From NCBI RefSeq assembly GCF_000717185.1, contig NZ_JNYE01000087.1, forward strand, positions 1 to 33,587: a DNA stretch of 33,587 bases. Reading direction: 5' to 3'. A program made the position numbers and the translations under genes. Origin of the DNA: Kitasatospora phosalacinea (GTDB lineage: Bacteria > Actinomycetota > Actinomycetes > Streptomycetales > Streptomycetaceae). Below, in pieces: positions 15,825-23,184 of this stretch; positions within the stretch are counted from its first letter, which is position 1; every line of letters starts with the position of its first letter. Under the pieces are notes generated by a model that was given only the letters and a program-made list of their open reading frames with translations, ran no database searches and was not told where the DNA came from.

Positions 15825-16304
15825 GTGTCCGTCGAACCGACCGGCCGGCACCCCCGCCCCGCGGACCACCGCGGCGGGGGCGCCGGCCGTCGGCCGTTCC
15901 CGGGGCCGCGCCGCCGGGCCGCCGCGCTGCTGCGCCACCCCGCGGCCGCCCCGCTCGGCCTGCTCGCCGCGGGCGCGGCCGGCGCGGCGTACCTCTACAC
16001 GCGCGATCCGCACCTGCCCGGCCAGGCGCTGCCGTTCTGCCCCTGGCGCCGCCTGACCGGCCTGCAGTGCCCCGGCTGCGGCGGCACCCGGATGGCCTAC
16101 GACCTGCTGCACGGCGACCTCGCCGCCGCCTGGCACGACAACGCCGCGCTGCTGCTGGCCCTCCCGTTCGTCGCCGCCTGGTTCGCGGTGCGCCTGCGGG
16201 ACGGGCTGGCCGGACGGCGCCGGCGGCTGCGGATGGGGCCGCGCGCCGTGGCCGCGCTGCTCGCCGCCGCCGCGCTCTGGACGGTCGGCCGCAACCTGCT
16301 CTGA
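15825..16304 (+). CDS. DUF2752 membrane protein
   Basis: 159 residues. An Arg/Pro-rich N-terminus of about 45 residues is followed by a hydrophobic segment and the diagnostic DUF2752 block FCPWRRLTGLQCPGCGGTRM, in which the CPGCGGTR core resembles a metal or thiol site at the membrane face. Two further helices follow (LLLALPFVAAWFAVRL and VAALLAAAALWTVGR). The function of the family is not established. It starts with GTG one base after the TM2 stop, so translation is almost certainly coupled. Nothing in the sequence suggests a soluble enzyme. Confidence 0.85.
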   Translation: MSVEPTGRHPRPADHRGGGAGRRPFPGPRRRAAALLRHPAAAPLGLLAAGAAGAAYLYTRDPHLPGQALPFCPWRRLTGLQCPGCGGTRMAYDLLHGDLAAAWHDNAALLLALPFVAAWFAVRLRDGLAGRRRRLRMGPRAVAALLAAAALWTVGRNLL

Positions 16305-16659
16305 GCCGGGCGGCCCGCGCCCGACCGGCCGACCGGGCGGCGCCCAGATATCGGACGCTTGAGCGCTTGCGGCGTGAGTTATGGGCGCCTTATCCGATTT
16401 TTGATCACGACTTTCCATCGATACTGACCGAATTTTGGACAACCACTTCCACGGGCGTCCTCCGTTCATTAGCGTCTCCCCACACTCACCCGGGCCCCAC
16501 CCGCCGGCCCGGACGAGTGCCGCGGAGCCTGCGCCCTGCCGATGTCGCCGAGGCCGGACTCCCGCGCTGGACACCCTTCCCGCGCGCGATCAATTCCGGT
16601 GCGGCCCGCGGCAGTTGTGTCGTAGGGTCGGACTTGCCGCGGAAAGGACCTGGCGCCTC
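16305..16659. other. Intergenic region upstream of the IclR regulator
   Basis: About 355 bp without a gene. The middle (16345-16470) is distinctly A/T-richer than the surroundings (for example ATTTTTGATCACGAC and CCGAATTTTGGAC) and is the likeliest promoter area. A TAGGGT at 16623-16628 resembles a -10 box just before the IclR start. No repeat or RNA fold stands out. Confidence 0.5.
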
Positions 16660-17310
16660 GTGACTGCTGAGACTTCCCAGACGCTGGACAGAGGTGTCCG
16701 GGTACTGAAACTGCTCGCCGACTCCGAACGCGGGCTCACGGTGACCGAGCTGGCCGCCCGGCTGGCCGTCAACCGCACGGTGGTCTACCGCCTGCTCGCC
16801 ACCCTGGAACAGCACGGCCTGGTCCGCCGGGACATCGGCGGCCGCGCCCGGGTCGGCCTCGGCGTGCTCCGGCTCGCCCACCGCGTCCACCCGCTGCTGC
16901 GCGAGGCCGCGCTGCCCGCGCTGCGCTCGCTCGCCGAGGACCTGGGCGCCACCGCCCACCTCACCCTGGTCGACGGCAACGAGGCGCTCGCCGTCGCCGT
17001 GGTCGAACCGACCTGGACGGACTTCCACGTCGCCTACCGCACCGGCCTGCGCCACCCGCTCTCCGAGAGCGCGGCCGGGCGGGCCATCCTGGAGGCCCGC
17101 AGCTTCCCCGGCCAGCGCCGCCCCGAGCAGGGCTGCGTGATCACCCGCGCCGAGGAGCAGTCCGGGGCCAGCGGCGCGGCCGCCGCGCTGATCGGCCTCA
17201 GCGGCATCGAGGGCAGCGTCGGCGTGGTGATGCTCAACGGCCTCGTCCCGGAGCGGGTCGGCCCGCGGGTGATCGAGGCGGCCACCGAGGTCGCCGACGC
17301 GCTGCGCTGA
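16660..17310 (+). CDS. IclR-family transcriptional regulator (short form)
   Basis: 216 residues, shorter than the usual ~250. The N-terminal winged helix-turn-helix is clear: TLDRGVRVLKLLADSERGLT, then VTELAARLAVNRTVVYRLLATLEQHGLVRRD (~30-60). The C-terminal effector domain is reduced but keeps the family features LRSLAEDLGATAHLTLVDG, TGLRHPLSESAAGRAILEA (the HPL.ESAAGRA block is diagnostic) and VGVVMLNGLV. IclR proteins bind a small ligand and repress or activate nearby genes as dimers or tetramers. The GTG start at 16660 has GGAAAGGA about 11 bases upstream. The next gene downstream on the same strand is an S16 peptidase, which may or may not be its target. The ligand is unknown. Confidence 0.87.
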   Translation: MTAETSQTLDRGVRVLKLLADSERGLTVTELAARLAVNRTVVYRLLATLEQHGLVRRDIGGRARVGLGVLRLAHRVHPLLREAALPALRSLAEDLGATAHLTLVDGNEALAVAVVEPTWTDFHVAYRTGLRHPLSESAAGRAILEARSFPGQRRPEQGCVITRAEEQSGASGAAAALIGLSGIEGSVGVVMLNGLVPERVGPRVIEAATEVADALR

Positions 17311-17371
17311 GGCCGGGCCCGGGTTGGCGAGGCCGTCCCGGGCGGGTGCCGCGGTGTGTTTGGATGCGGGG

Positions 17372-18178
17372 GTGGCTTCCCAGAACCTGCCCCCGGTCCT
17401 GACCTCCCCGCGCACCCGCGCCCTCGGGCTGTGCGCGCTGCCGGTGCTCGCGCTGTTCGCGGTCGCCGCGTTCGTGCCGCTGCCCTTCACCCTGGAGTCG
17501 CCCGGCGCCACCGCCGACACCCTCGGGACGTACGACGGCGCCCAGGTGCTCACGATCACCGGGACGCCGCTGCGGCAGACCAGCGGGCAGCTGCGGGTGG
17601 TCACCGTCAACGCGACGCCGCCGCAGCAGCGCAACAGCCTGTGGGACTCGCTGGCGGCCTGGGGCGACTCGAAGCGGGCGGTGGTCCCCACCGAGGAGGT
17701 CTTCCCGCAGAGCGACCCGGAGAAGGCCGACCAGGTGACGCTGCAGCAGATGGCGCAGTCCCAGGACAGCGCGACGCTGGCCGCGCTGAACTACCTGCAC
17801 CTGTCGCCGGACCAGGTCGGGGTGCAGGTCCGCCTCGGTGACATCGGCGGCCCGAGCGGCGGCCAGATGCTCGCGCTGGGCATCATCGACAAGATCGCCG
17901 GGGACGGCAGGGGCGGCGAGCTGACCGGCGGGCGGGACGTGGCGGGCACCGGCACGATCGACGCGGACGGGCGGGTCGGCCAGGTCGGCGGCATCCCGCT
18001 GAAGACCCAGGCGGCGCGCCAGGACGGCGCGACGGTGTTCCTGCTGCCGCGCAGCGAGTGCGCGCAGGGCAAGGTCAACACCCCCGACGGCCTGCAGCTG
18101 ATCCCGGTGGACACCCTCGCCGACTCGGTCGCCGCGCTCCAGGCGCTGAACAGCGGCGGCGCCGTCCCGCACTGCTGA
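17372..18178 (+). CDS. Membrane-anchored S16 (Lon-type) serine peptidase, YlbL-like without PDZ
   Basis: 268 residues from the GTG at 17372; in-frame starts at 17324 (TTG) and 17354 (GTG) are also possible. One N-terminal transmembrane helix (~17-38) precedes an extracellular region with FTLESPGATADTLG and LRVVTVNATPP, the conserved front part of YlbL-like proteins. The C-terminal third is a Lon-type proteolytic domain with the Ser-Lys dyad: Ser162 in DIGGPSGGQMLALGIID and Lys211 in QVGGIPLKTQAA. YlbL proteins carry a PDZ domain between these two parts; here residues ~110-150 are too short for one and show no PDZ-like sequence. The likely role is regulated proteolysis at the outer membrane face. 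It is convergent with the second IclR gene. Confidence 0.82.
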   Translation: MASQNLPPVLTSPRTRALGLCALPVLALFAVAAFVPLPFTLESPGATADTLGTYDGAQVLTITGTPLRQTSGQLRVVTVNATPPQQRNSLWDSLAAWGDSKRAVVPTEEVFPQSDPEKADQVTLQQMAQSQDSATLAALNYLHLSPDQVGVQVRLGDIGGPSGGQMLALGIIDKIAGDGRGGELTGGRDVAGTGTIDADGRVGQVGGIPLKTQAARQDGATVFLLPRSECAQGKVNTPDGLQLIPVDTLADSVAALQALNSGGAVPHC

Positions 18179-18180
18179 GC

Positions 18181-18197
18181 GCCGGTCGTCGACCGGC
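18181..18197. terminator. Possible small terminator hairpin
   Basis: GCCGGTC-GTC-GACCGGC is a perfect 7-bp stem with a 3-nt loop, 2 bp after the S16 peptidase stop and ahead of a convergent gene. It is short, so confidence is moderate. Confidence 0.4.
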
Positions 18198-18310
18198 CGC
18201 GGCGGCGGCCGGGGAGCCGCTGGTGGGACCGGGCGTTGCACCCCCGTGCGCCCGGCCCTCGTACGTGGTCCTCCCCCCGGGAGAAGCGCGTCCGGCCCTC
18301 GGGTCCGGTC

Positions 18311-19072
18311 CTACAGGCCGAACGCGGCCGTCACCAGGTCGTCGCCGACCCGGGTGCGCAGCTGGGCGGCTATCTCCGGTAACCGGTGGGCCTGGGTCAT
18401 CGGCAGCGACACCGCGACCGCGGCGAGCCCGCTGCCCAGCACGATCGGGACCGCCGCCCCGGCCATGCCCAGCGCGTACTCCTGGTACTGGGTGATCGGC
18501 ACGGCCCGCTGCGGCCCGTGCCGGGGCAGCAGCGGCAGGTGGGCGGGTTCGCGCAGGGTGTACGGGGTGAACGGGACCATCGGGTAGCGGGTCAGGTGGG
18601 TCCGCCGCTCCTCGGCGGACATCAGGGCCAGCAGCGTCTTGCCGGCCGCGTGGGCGTGCGCCCCGGCCCGGAAGTGCCGCGGGTCGACGGTGGGGGCGCC
18701 GGGGGCGGCCGCCGCGGCGAGCAGCTCGACCTCGCCGTCCTTGTAGCGGGCGAAGTGCACGGCCGCGGAGAGCTGGTGGGCGATCCGGCCGAGCAGCCCG
18801 TCGAGCCGGGAGCGCCCGGCCGCCGGGCTCTCCGCCCGGCTCAGGCCGGAGACCGCGGGGCCGGTGCAGTACAGGCCCTCGCGGCGTTCCAGGTAGCGGT
18901 CGTGCACCAGGGTGCGCAGCAGGTGGTAGGTGGTGCCGAGGGCCAGCCCGGTGTCCCGGGCGAGCTGCTTGGCGGTGGCGCCCGAGGGGTGCCTGGCGGC
19001 GGCCTCCAGCAGCCGCAGGGCCCGTTGCGCCGAGGCGATCAGGGTGGTCTGCGGCTCGGTGACCCGGCTCAT
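18311..19072 (-). CDS. IclR-family regulator, possibly SsgR-like
   Basis: 253 residues from the ATG at 19072, chosen over a longer frame because a GGGGGG ribosome site lies just upstream. The winged helix-turn-helix is in the first ~75 residues (SAQRALRLLEAAARHPSGAT, AKQLARDTGLALGTTYHLLRTLVHDRYLER). The effector domain follows, with AHAAGKTLLALMSAEERRTHL and IVLGSGLAAVAVSLPM. The helix-turn-helix recalls regulators of ssgA such as SsgR, and two SsgA-like genes are in the window, but neither is adjacent (nearest 5.7 kb), so this link is only a suggestion. Its upstream region carries two palindromes (19178-19206) that could be its own operator. It converges on the S16 peptidase gene. Confidence 0.85.
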   Translation of the reverse strand: MSRVTEPQTTLIASAQRALRLLEAAARHPSGATAKQLARDTGLALGTTYHLLRTLVHDRYLERREGLYCTGPAVSGLSRAESPAAGRSRLDGLLGRIAHQLSAAVHFARYKDGEVELLAAAAAPGAPTVDPRHFRAGAHAHAAGKTLLALMSAEERRTHLTRYPMVPFTPYTLREPAHLPLLPRHGPQRAVPITQYQEYALGMAGAAVPIVLGSGLAAVAVSLPMTQAHRLPEIAAQLRTRVGDDLVTAAFGL

Positions 19073-19177
19073 CGGTCGGCCCCCCGTGGTCGAACGGCCC
19101 GGCGGGGCCGTGGTGCTGACGGCGGGGCGGCTGGCGGGCACTCAGGGAGTGCGGTCCGTGTGCTCATGGCTGCGATC

Positions 19178-19206
19178 TTTGCGTGCACGAGCAAAAGGCA
19201 TATGCC
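19178..19206. promoter_or_regulatory. Paired palindromes upstream of the second IclR gene
   Basis: TTTGC (19178-19182) and GCAAA (19191-19195) form an inverted repeat around GTGCAC. GGCATATGCC (19197-19206) is a perfect 10-bp palindrome flanked by A-runs. The site is locally A/T-rich and lies ~105-135 bp upstream of the IclR start, suitable for autoregulation. Confidence 0.42.
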
Positions 19207-19259
19207 AAAAAACCGCGGGCAAGGGGAGGCGCGCCCTGGAACGGGTCGGGTGACGGGGG

Positions 19260-19754
19260 TCAGCCCGCCCCGCCGCCGCCCGCCGCCTGCTCCACCAGCG
19301 GCAGCACCCGGTACGGCACCGGGTTCTCCAGCGCGATCGCGGTGGACGCCCGGACGATCCCGTCGAACCCCACCACCCGGTCGATCACCCGCTGCAGGTC
19401 CGCGTTCGAGCGGGCCACGATCCGCACCAGCATGTCCCCGTGCCCGGTGATGGTGTGCAGCTCCAGCACCTCCGGCACCGCCGCCAGGTGCGCCCGGACG
19501 TCCGCGCCCTGCCCCTGCGAGATCTCCAGCGTCGCGAACGCCGTCACCGGGTAGCCCAGCGCCGCCGGGTCCACCTGCGGGCCGAACCCGCCGATCACCC
19601 CGCGCGCCTGCAGCCGGTCCAGCCGGGCCTGCACCGTGCCGCGCGCCACCTGCAGGCGGCGCGAGCACTCCAGCACGCCGATCCGCGGCTCCTCGGCGAG
19701 CAGCCGGATCAGCTTTCCGTCCAGCGCGTCGATGGCGTCGGGCTGCGGGGGCAC
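19260..19754 (-). CDS. Lrp/AsnC-family transcriptional regulator
   Basis: 164 residues, the normal family length. The N-terminal helix-turn-helix reads DALDGKLIRLLAEEPRIGVL, then CSRRLQVARGTVQARLDRLQARGVIGGF (~30-57). The C-terminal RAM (effector) domain shows the alpha/beta pattern with AFATLEISQGQGADVRAHL, VLELHTITGHGDMLVRIVA and a final strand ending near residue 150. Lrp-type proteins bind amino acids or related ligands and act as dimers to hexadecamers in global or local control. The GTG start has GGAG seven bases upstream. It follows the secreted-protein gene at 19771-20304 by 16 bp on the same strand, so the two are probably co-transcribed. The ligand and targets are unknown. Confidence 0.9.
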   Translation of the reverse strand: MPPQPDAIDALDGKLIRLLAEEPRIGVLECSRRLQVARGTVQARLDRLQARGVIGGFGPQVDPAALGYPVTAFATLEISQGQGADVRAHLAAVPEVLELHTITGHGDMLVRIVARSNADLQRVIDRVVGFDGIVRASTAIALENPVPYRVLPLVEQAAGGGGAG

Positions 19755-19770
19755 GGGGCGGCTCCGGGGA

Positions 19771-20304
19771 TCAGTTTCCGATGACGTAGGTCTGCACGGC
19801 GGGTTCGGTGCCGTTCCAGCTCACCGAGACCGTGGAGACCCGGTCGTCCTTGGAGAAGTCGACCCGCAGCCACTGCTCGCCGTGCCAGACCTGCATCGAC
19901 CAGCCCGGCTCCGGCACCGCCGACACCAGCCGGGCCTCGGTGGGCCGCTGGTCGAGCGCCACCCGGCCGCCCAGCACCGGGTAGCTGTGCACCGTGCTGG
20001 GCGGACTGGTGCTCCTGCGGGCCGCCGCGGTCGGCCGCGAGGCCGCGGTCGCCCCCGGGGTCGGATCCGGGTCCGGCGTCGGGGTCGGCTTCGGGGCCGC
20101 CGCGGACGGCGGCGGATCGTGGGGGGAAGCCGGGGGCGGAGTCGTCTCCGCCGGCTTCGTAGAGGCCACCGAGGGCAGCTGAACCGCCACCGGCTGCTCG
20201 AACACCGTATCGACGAGCACCGCGTGCACGCCGAGCCAGGACAACGCCACCGCTGCTCCGGTGGCCGCCGTCCAGGCGCCCAGTTGAACCAGTCCGCTCC
20301 GCAT
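19771..20304 (-). CDS. Membrane-anchored secreted protein of unknown function
   Basis: 177 residues from the ATG at 20304 (AGGA upstream); a GTG at 20334 in the same frame would add ten residues. A signal/anchor helix lies at ~8-30 (LGAWTAATGAAVALSWLGVHAVLV). A long Pro/Ala/Thr/Ser-rich spacer with TPTPDPDPTP repeats (~50-105) follows, and the last ~70 residues form a compact beta-rich domain (HSYPVLGGRVALDQ, ARLVSAVPEPGWSMQVWHGEQWLRVDFS, VSTVSVSWNGTEPAVQTY). I do not recognise that domain. The architecture implies an extracytoplasmic domain held away from the membrane by a flexible stalk. It is divergent from the two-component system and upstream of the Lrp gene. Confidence 0.75.
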   Translation of the reverse strand: MRSGLVQLGAWTAATGAAVALSWLGVHAVLVDTVFEQPVAVQLPSVASTKPAETTPPPASPHDPPPSAAAPKPTPTPDPDPTPGATAASRPTAAARRSTSPPSTVHSYPVLGGRVALDQRPTEARLVSAVPEPGWSMQVWHGEQWLRVDFSKDDRVSTVSVSWNGTEPAVQTYVIGN

Positions 20305-20474
20305 CGCGGGCCCATCCTGCCGTACGAAGGTCACGGGGAGGTCAGGGGGCCGGGGTCATCCGCGGAAACCCGGTGGAAGAACGGGGGGCCGATCCTTCAG
20401 AGAAGCTGAAATCCCCTGCCCGTTCCGGGCCGCACCGAACCCCCCGAGGTACAGACCAGTCGGCCGCCATGCCG

Positions 20475-20488
20475 TACCGTGCAACCCC
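20475..20488 (+). promoter_or_regulatory. -10-like element for a probable leaderless response-regulator transcript
   Basis: TACCGT (20475-20480) lies eight bases before the ATG at 20489, and the intervening GCAACCCC has no Shine-Dalgarno character. This spacing fits a leaderless mRNA starting at or next to the start codon. The -35 region is weak. Confidence 0.4.
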
Positions 20489-21193
20489 ATGGCAACAGTG
20501 CTTGTGGTCGAGGACGACCCCTTTGTGCGTTCCGCCCTGATCCGCCATCTGGCCGACACCGGCCACGCCGTGCGCTCCGTCGGCACCGCCCTGGAGGCCC
20601 TGCGCGAAGTCGCCCAGGTCGGGTGCGACCTGGTGGTCCTCGACCTGGGCCTGCCGGACCTGGACGGCAGCGAGGCGCTCAAGATGATCCGCGGACTGAC
20701 CAACGTCCCGGTGATCATCTCGACCGCGCGGGACGACGAGGCGGAGATCGTCCGGCTGCTGAACGACGGCGCCGACGACTACCTGGTGAAACCTTTCTCC
20801 GGAGAGCACCTCACGGCCCGGATGGCCGCCGTCCTGCGCAGACTGGGCGGCGGCGCCCTGACGGCACCCCAGATCCTCCGGGTCGGCGGCCTCGCCATCG
20901 ACCCGCAGCGCCGCGAGGCCCTGCTCGACGGACAGCGGCTGGACCTCACCCGCCGCGAGTTCGACCTGCTGGCCTTCCTCGCCGCCCGCCCGGGCGTGGT
21001 CGTCCCGCGCAAGGAGATCCTGGCCGAGGTGTGGCGGCAGACCTACGGCGGCGACCAGACCATCGACGTCCACCTGTCCTGGCTGCGCCGCAAGCTCGGC
21101 GAGACCGCCTCCAGCCCGCGCTACCTGCACACCGTGCGCGGCGTCGGGGTCCGGCTGGAGGCCCCCTCCGGGCCGGTGGGGTGCACGACGTGA
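20489..21193 (+). CDS. OmpR-family response regulator
   Basis: 234 residues with standard OmpR/PhoB architecture. The receiver domain (~1-118) has the acidic pocket E8-D9-D10, phosphoacceptor D52 (LVVLDLGLPDLDG), T79 and K101 (LVKPF). The winged-helix DNA-binding domain (~130-230) has LTRREFDLLAFLAARPGVVV, RKEILAEVWRQTYGGDQTIDVHLSWLRRKLGE and RYLHTVRGVGVRLE. It is the DNA-binding output of the two-component system formed with the kinase that follows, whose GTG overlaps this gene's TGA by 3 bases. Target genes are unknown; the gene is probably leaderless. It lies divergent from the Lrp/secreted-protein pair. Confidence 0.95.
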   Translation: MATVLVVEDDPFVRSALIRHLADTGHAVRSVGTALEALREVAQVGCDLVVLDLGLPDLDGSEALKMIRGLTNVPVIISTARDDEAEIVRLLNDGADDYLVKPFSGEHLTARMAAVLRRLGGGALTAPQILRVGGLAIDPQRREALLDGQRLDLTRREFDLLAFLAARPGVVVPRKEILAEVWRQTYGGDQTIDVHLSWLRRKLGETASSPRYLHTVRGVGVRLEAPSGPVGCTT

Positions 21194-22599
21194 AGCGCGT
21201 CCTCCGCTCGCTGCGCTGGGCGATGGTCAAGGCCGCCATCGCCGGGACCGTCATGGTCGCGCTCGCCTTCCTCATCCCGCTCGGCCTGATGGTCCAGCAG
21301 ACCGCCCGCGACCGGGCCTTCACCGCCGCCGAACGGCAGGCCGCCGCGCTCGGACCGGCGCTCGCCATCACCACCGACCAGGAGGCCGTCTCCCGGGCGA
21401 TGGCCTCCACCGACGCCGGAGCCCGGGAACGGCTCGCCGTCCACCTGCCCGGCGGCGTCACGGTCGGCACCGCCCGCACCGACAACGACCAGCTGCCCGG
21501 CTCCGCCAACCAGGGCTGGACCCGCACCGTCCGGGCCGGGACCGTCCGGGTCGACGGCGGGTACGCGCTGCTGCAGCCGGTCGCCGTGGACGGCGGCGGC
21601 ATCGCCATGGTCGAGGTGTTCGTCCCGAACGCCGACCTGTCGCGCGGCGTCGGCACCGCCTGGCTGGTGCTCTCCGGCGTCGCGCTCGCCCTGGTCGCGG
21701 TGTCCGTCGCGGTCGCCGACCGGATGGGCACCCGGATCATCCGCTCCGCCCGCCGCCTCGCCACCGCCGCCCGCTCGCTCGGCTCCGGCAACCTCTCGGT
21801 CCGGGTCCCGGTCGAGGGGCGCGAGGCGGCGGGCGCGCCCGAGGAGCTCCGGGAGGCCGCCTACGCGTTCAACGCCATGGCCGACCGGGTCGTCCACCTG
21901 CTCGCCGCCGAACGCGAGCTCGCCGCCGACCTGTCGCACCGGCTGCGCACCCCGCTCACCGTGCTCCGGCTCAACGCCGCCGCGCTCGGCGAGGGCGACG
22001 CCGCCGACGCCACCCGGCACGCCGTCTCCCAACTGGAGCGCGAGGTCGACCAGATCATCCGCTCCGCCCGCCGCCAGCCCGAGGACGCCCCGGCGGTGGC
22101 CCTGGGCTGCGACGCCGTCGAGGTGGTCCGGGACCGGGTCGGCTTCTGGTCCGCGCTCGCCGAGGACGAGGGCCGCCCCTGGCAGCTGGCGGGCGACGAG
22201 GCGCCGGCGCCCGTCCCGGTGCAGCGCGGCGACCTGGCCGCCGCCGTCGACGCGCTGCTCGGCAACGTCTTCCGGCACACCGCCGTCGGCACCCCCTTCG
22301 CCGTCGACCTGCTGATCTGCGAGGACGCGGTGACCGTCCTGGTCGGCGACGGCGGACCGGGCTTCACCGACCCGACCGCGGCCATCCGCCGCGGCGCCGG
22401 GCACGGCGGCGAGGGCTCCACCGGCCTCGGCCTGGACATCGTCCGCAAGCTCGCCCAGGGCACCGGCGGCGACGTCGCCCTCGGCCGCTCCGCCGTCCTC
22501 GGCGGCGCCGAGATCTCGCTGCGGATCAACACCCGCACGGAAGTGGAACTGCCGCGGCAGCAGCGCCGCCGCACCGGCCGGCTGATCCGCAAGGACTGA
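21190..22599 (+). CDS. Membrane sensor histidine kinase
   Basis: 469 residues from the GTG at 21190, which overlaps the regulator's stop codon; a GTG at 21181 in frame is the alternative. The first transmembrane helix is at ~13-36. An extracytoplasmic sensor region (~37-155) has no recognised ligand motif. The second helix is at ~156-177, followed by a HAMP-type linker (MGTRIIRSARRLATAARSLGSGNLSVRVP). The dimerisation/phosphotransfer box is LSHRLRTPLTVLRL with His250. The ATPase domain has an N-box (LLGNVFRHTAVGTPF), G1 (VGDGGPGF) and G2 (GSTGLGLDIVRKLA). It phosphorylates the adjacent OmpR-type regulator; the stimulus is unknown. The C-terminus is basic (RQQRRRTGRLIRKD). Confidence 0.93.
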   Translation: MKRVLRSLRWAMVKAAIAGTVMVALAFLIPLGLMVQQTARDRAFTAAERQAAALGPALAITTDQEAVSRAMASTDAGARERLAVHLPGGVTVGTARTDNDQLPGSANQGWTRTVRAGTVRVDGGYALLQPVAVDGGGIAMVEVFVPNADLSRGVGTAWLVLSGVALALVAVSVAVADRMGTRIIRSARRLATAARSLGSGNLSVRVPVEGREAAGAPEELREAAYAFNAMADRVVHLLAAERELAADLSHRLRTPLTVLRLNAAALGEGDAADATRHAVSQLEREVDQIIRSARRQPEDAPAVALGCDAVEVVRDRVGFWSALAEDEGRPWQLAGDEAPAPVPVQRGDLAAAVDALLGNVFRHTAVGTPFAVDLLICEDAVTVLVGDGGPGFTDPTAAIRRGAGHGGEGSTGLGLDIVRKLAQGTGGDVALGRSAVLGGAEISLRINTRTEVELPRQQRRRTGRLIRKD

Positions 22600-23184
22600 G
22601 GGTCGAGGACGACAGAGGCGACCGAGGACGACCGAGGGCGACCGGTGCCGACACAGGAGCTGTTACCGCGGGGGCGACAGCTCGGTGCCGCCCCTCTCCC
22701 TTAAATACGTCCTAAGCGGCGGCCAATGCTGCCTCATGCCGCCCGGGCGCGGACGATCGCACCCGCCGCCCCGGATAGCGTCAGCCAGCACCGGGGCCCG
22801 AGGCCCCGGAACCGGTGCGCGAACCGGGGCCGGCCCGGCCCCGGACCGGGCGGCGCGGCCGCCGCACGTGACCAACGCCACCGCCCGCCCGGCACCGCGG
22901 CCCGCCGCACCGCCGACCGCACCACCGGCCGCACCGGCACCGCCGCCGGGAACCGCACCGCCGACCGCCGGCCGAGACCGGCCACGGCCTGCGCCGTTCC
23001 CGCCGGCCGACCCGAACCCGCGGTCGCCCCGGGCCGGGCCCGCCCGTCCGGCCGCTCTCCCCAGCGGCCGGGCGGCAGCCCCAGGAGGGGAGCCCGGGGC
23101 GCCCGCGACCGGTGGCGCCCGCCGACCGTTCGGGTAGTGTCGGCTGCTGGCCCAGCGCAGGTCGACGGCGGACGGAGCAACACA
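22600..23184. other. Long intergenic region before the mannosyltransferase
   Basis: 585 bp with no convincing gene. The first 50 bp repeat variants of GAGGACGACCGAGGGCGACC. A local A/T-richer patch around 22700-22740 (CTTAAATACGTCCTAAG) stands out. 22780-23110 is a low-complexity G/C run whose open frames translate to Pro/Ala/Arg-rich junk. A -10-like TAGTGT at 23135-23140 may be the promoter of the next gene. Confidence 0.5.

Noticed and set aside
18311..19072. Naming this gene ssgR
   Set aside because: The known ssgR lies directly next to ssgA; here the nearest SsgA-like gene is 5.7 kb away, and similarity could not be measured.
22685..23137. 150-codon plus-strand frame in the intergenic region
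   Set aside because: The translation is mostly Pro/Ala/Gly/Arg, there is no ribosome site and no fold; it reads as non-coding G/C-rich DNA.
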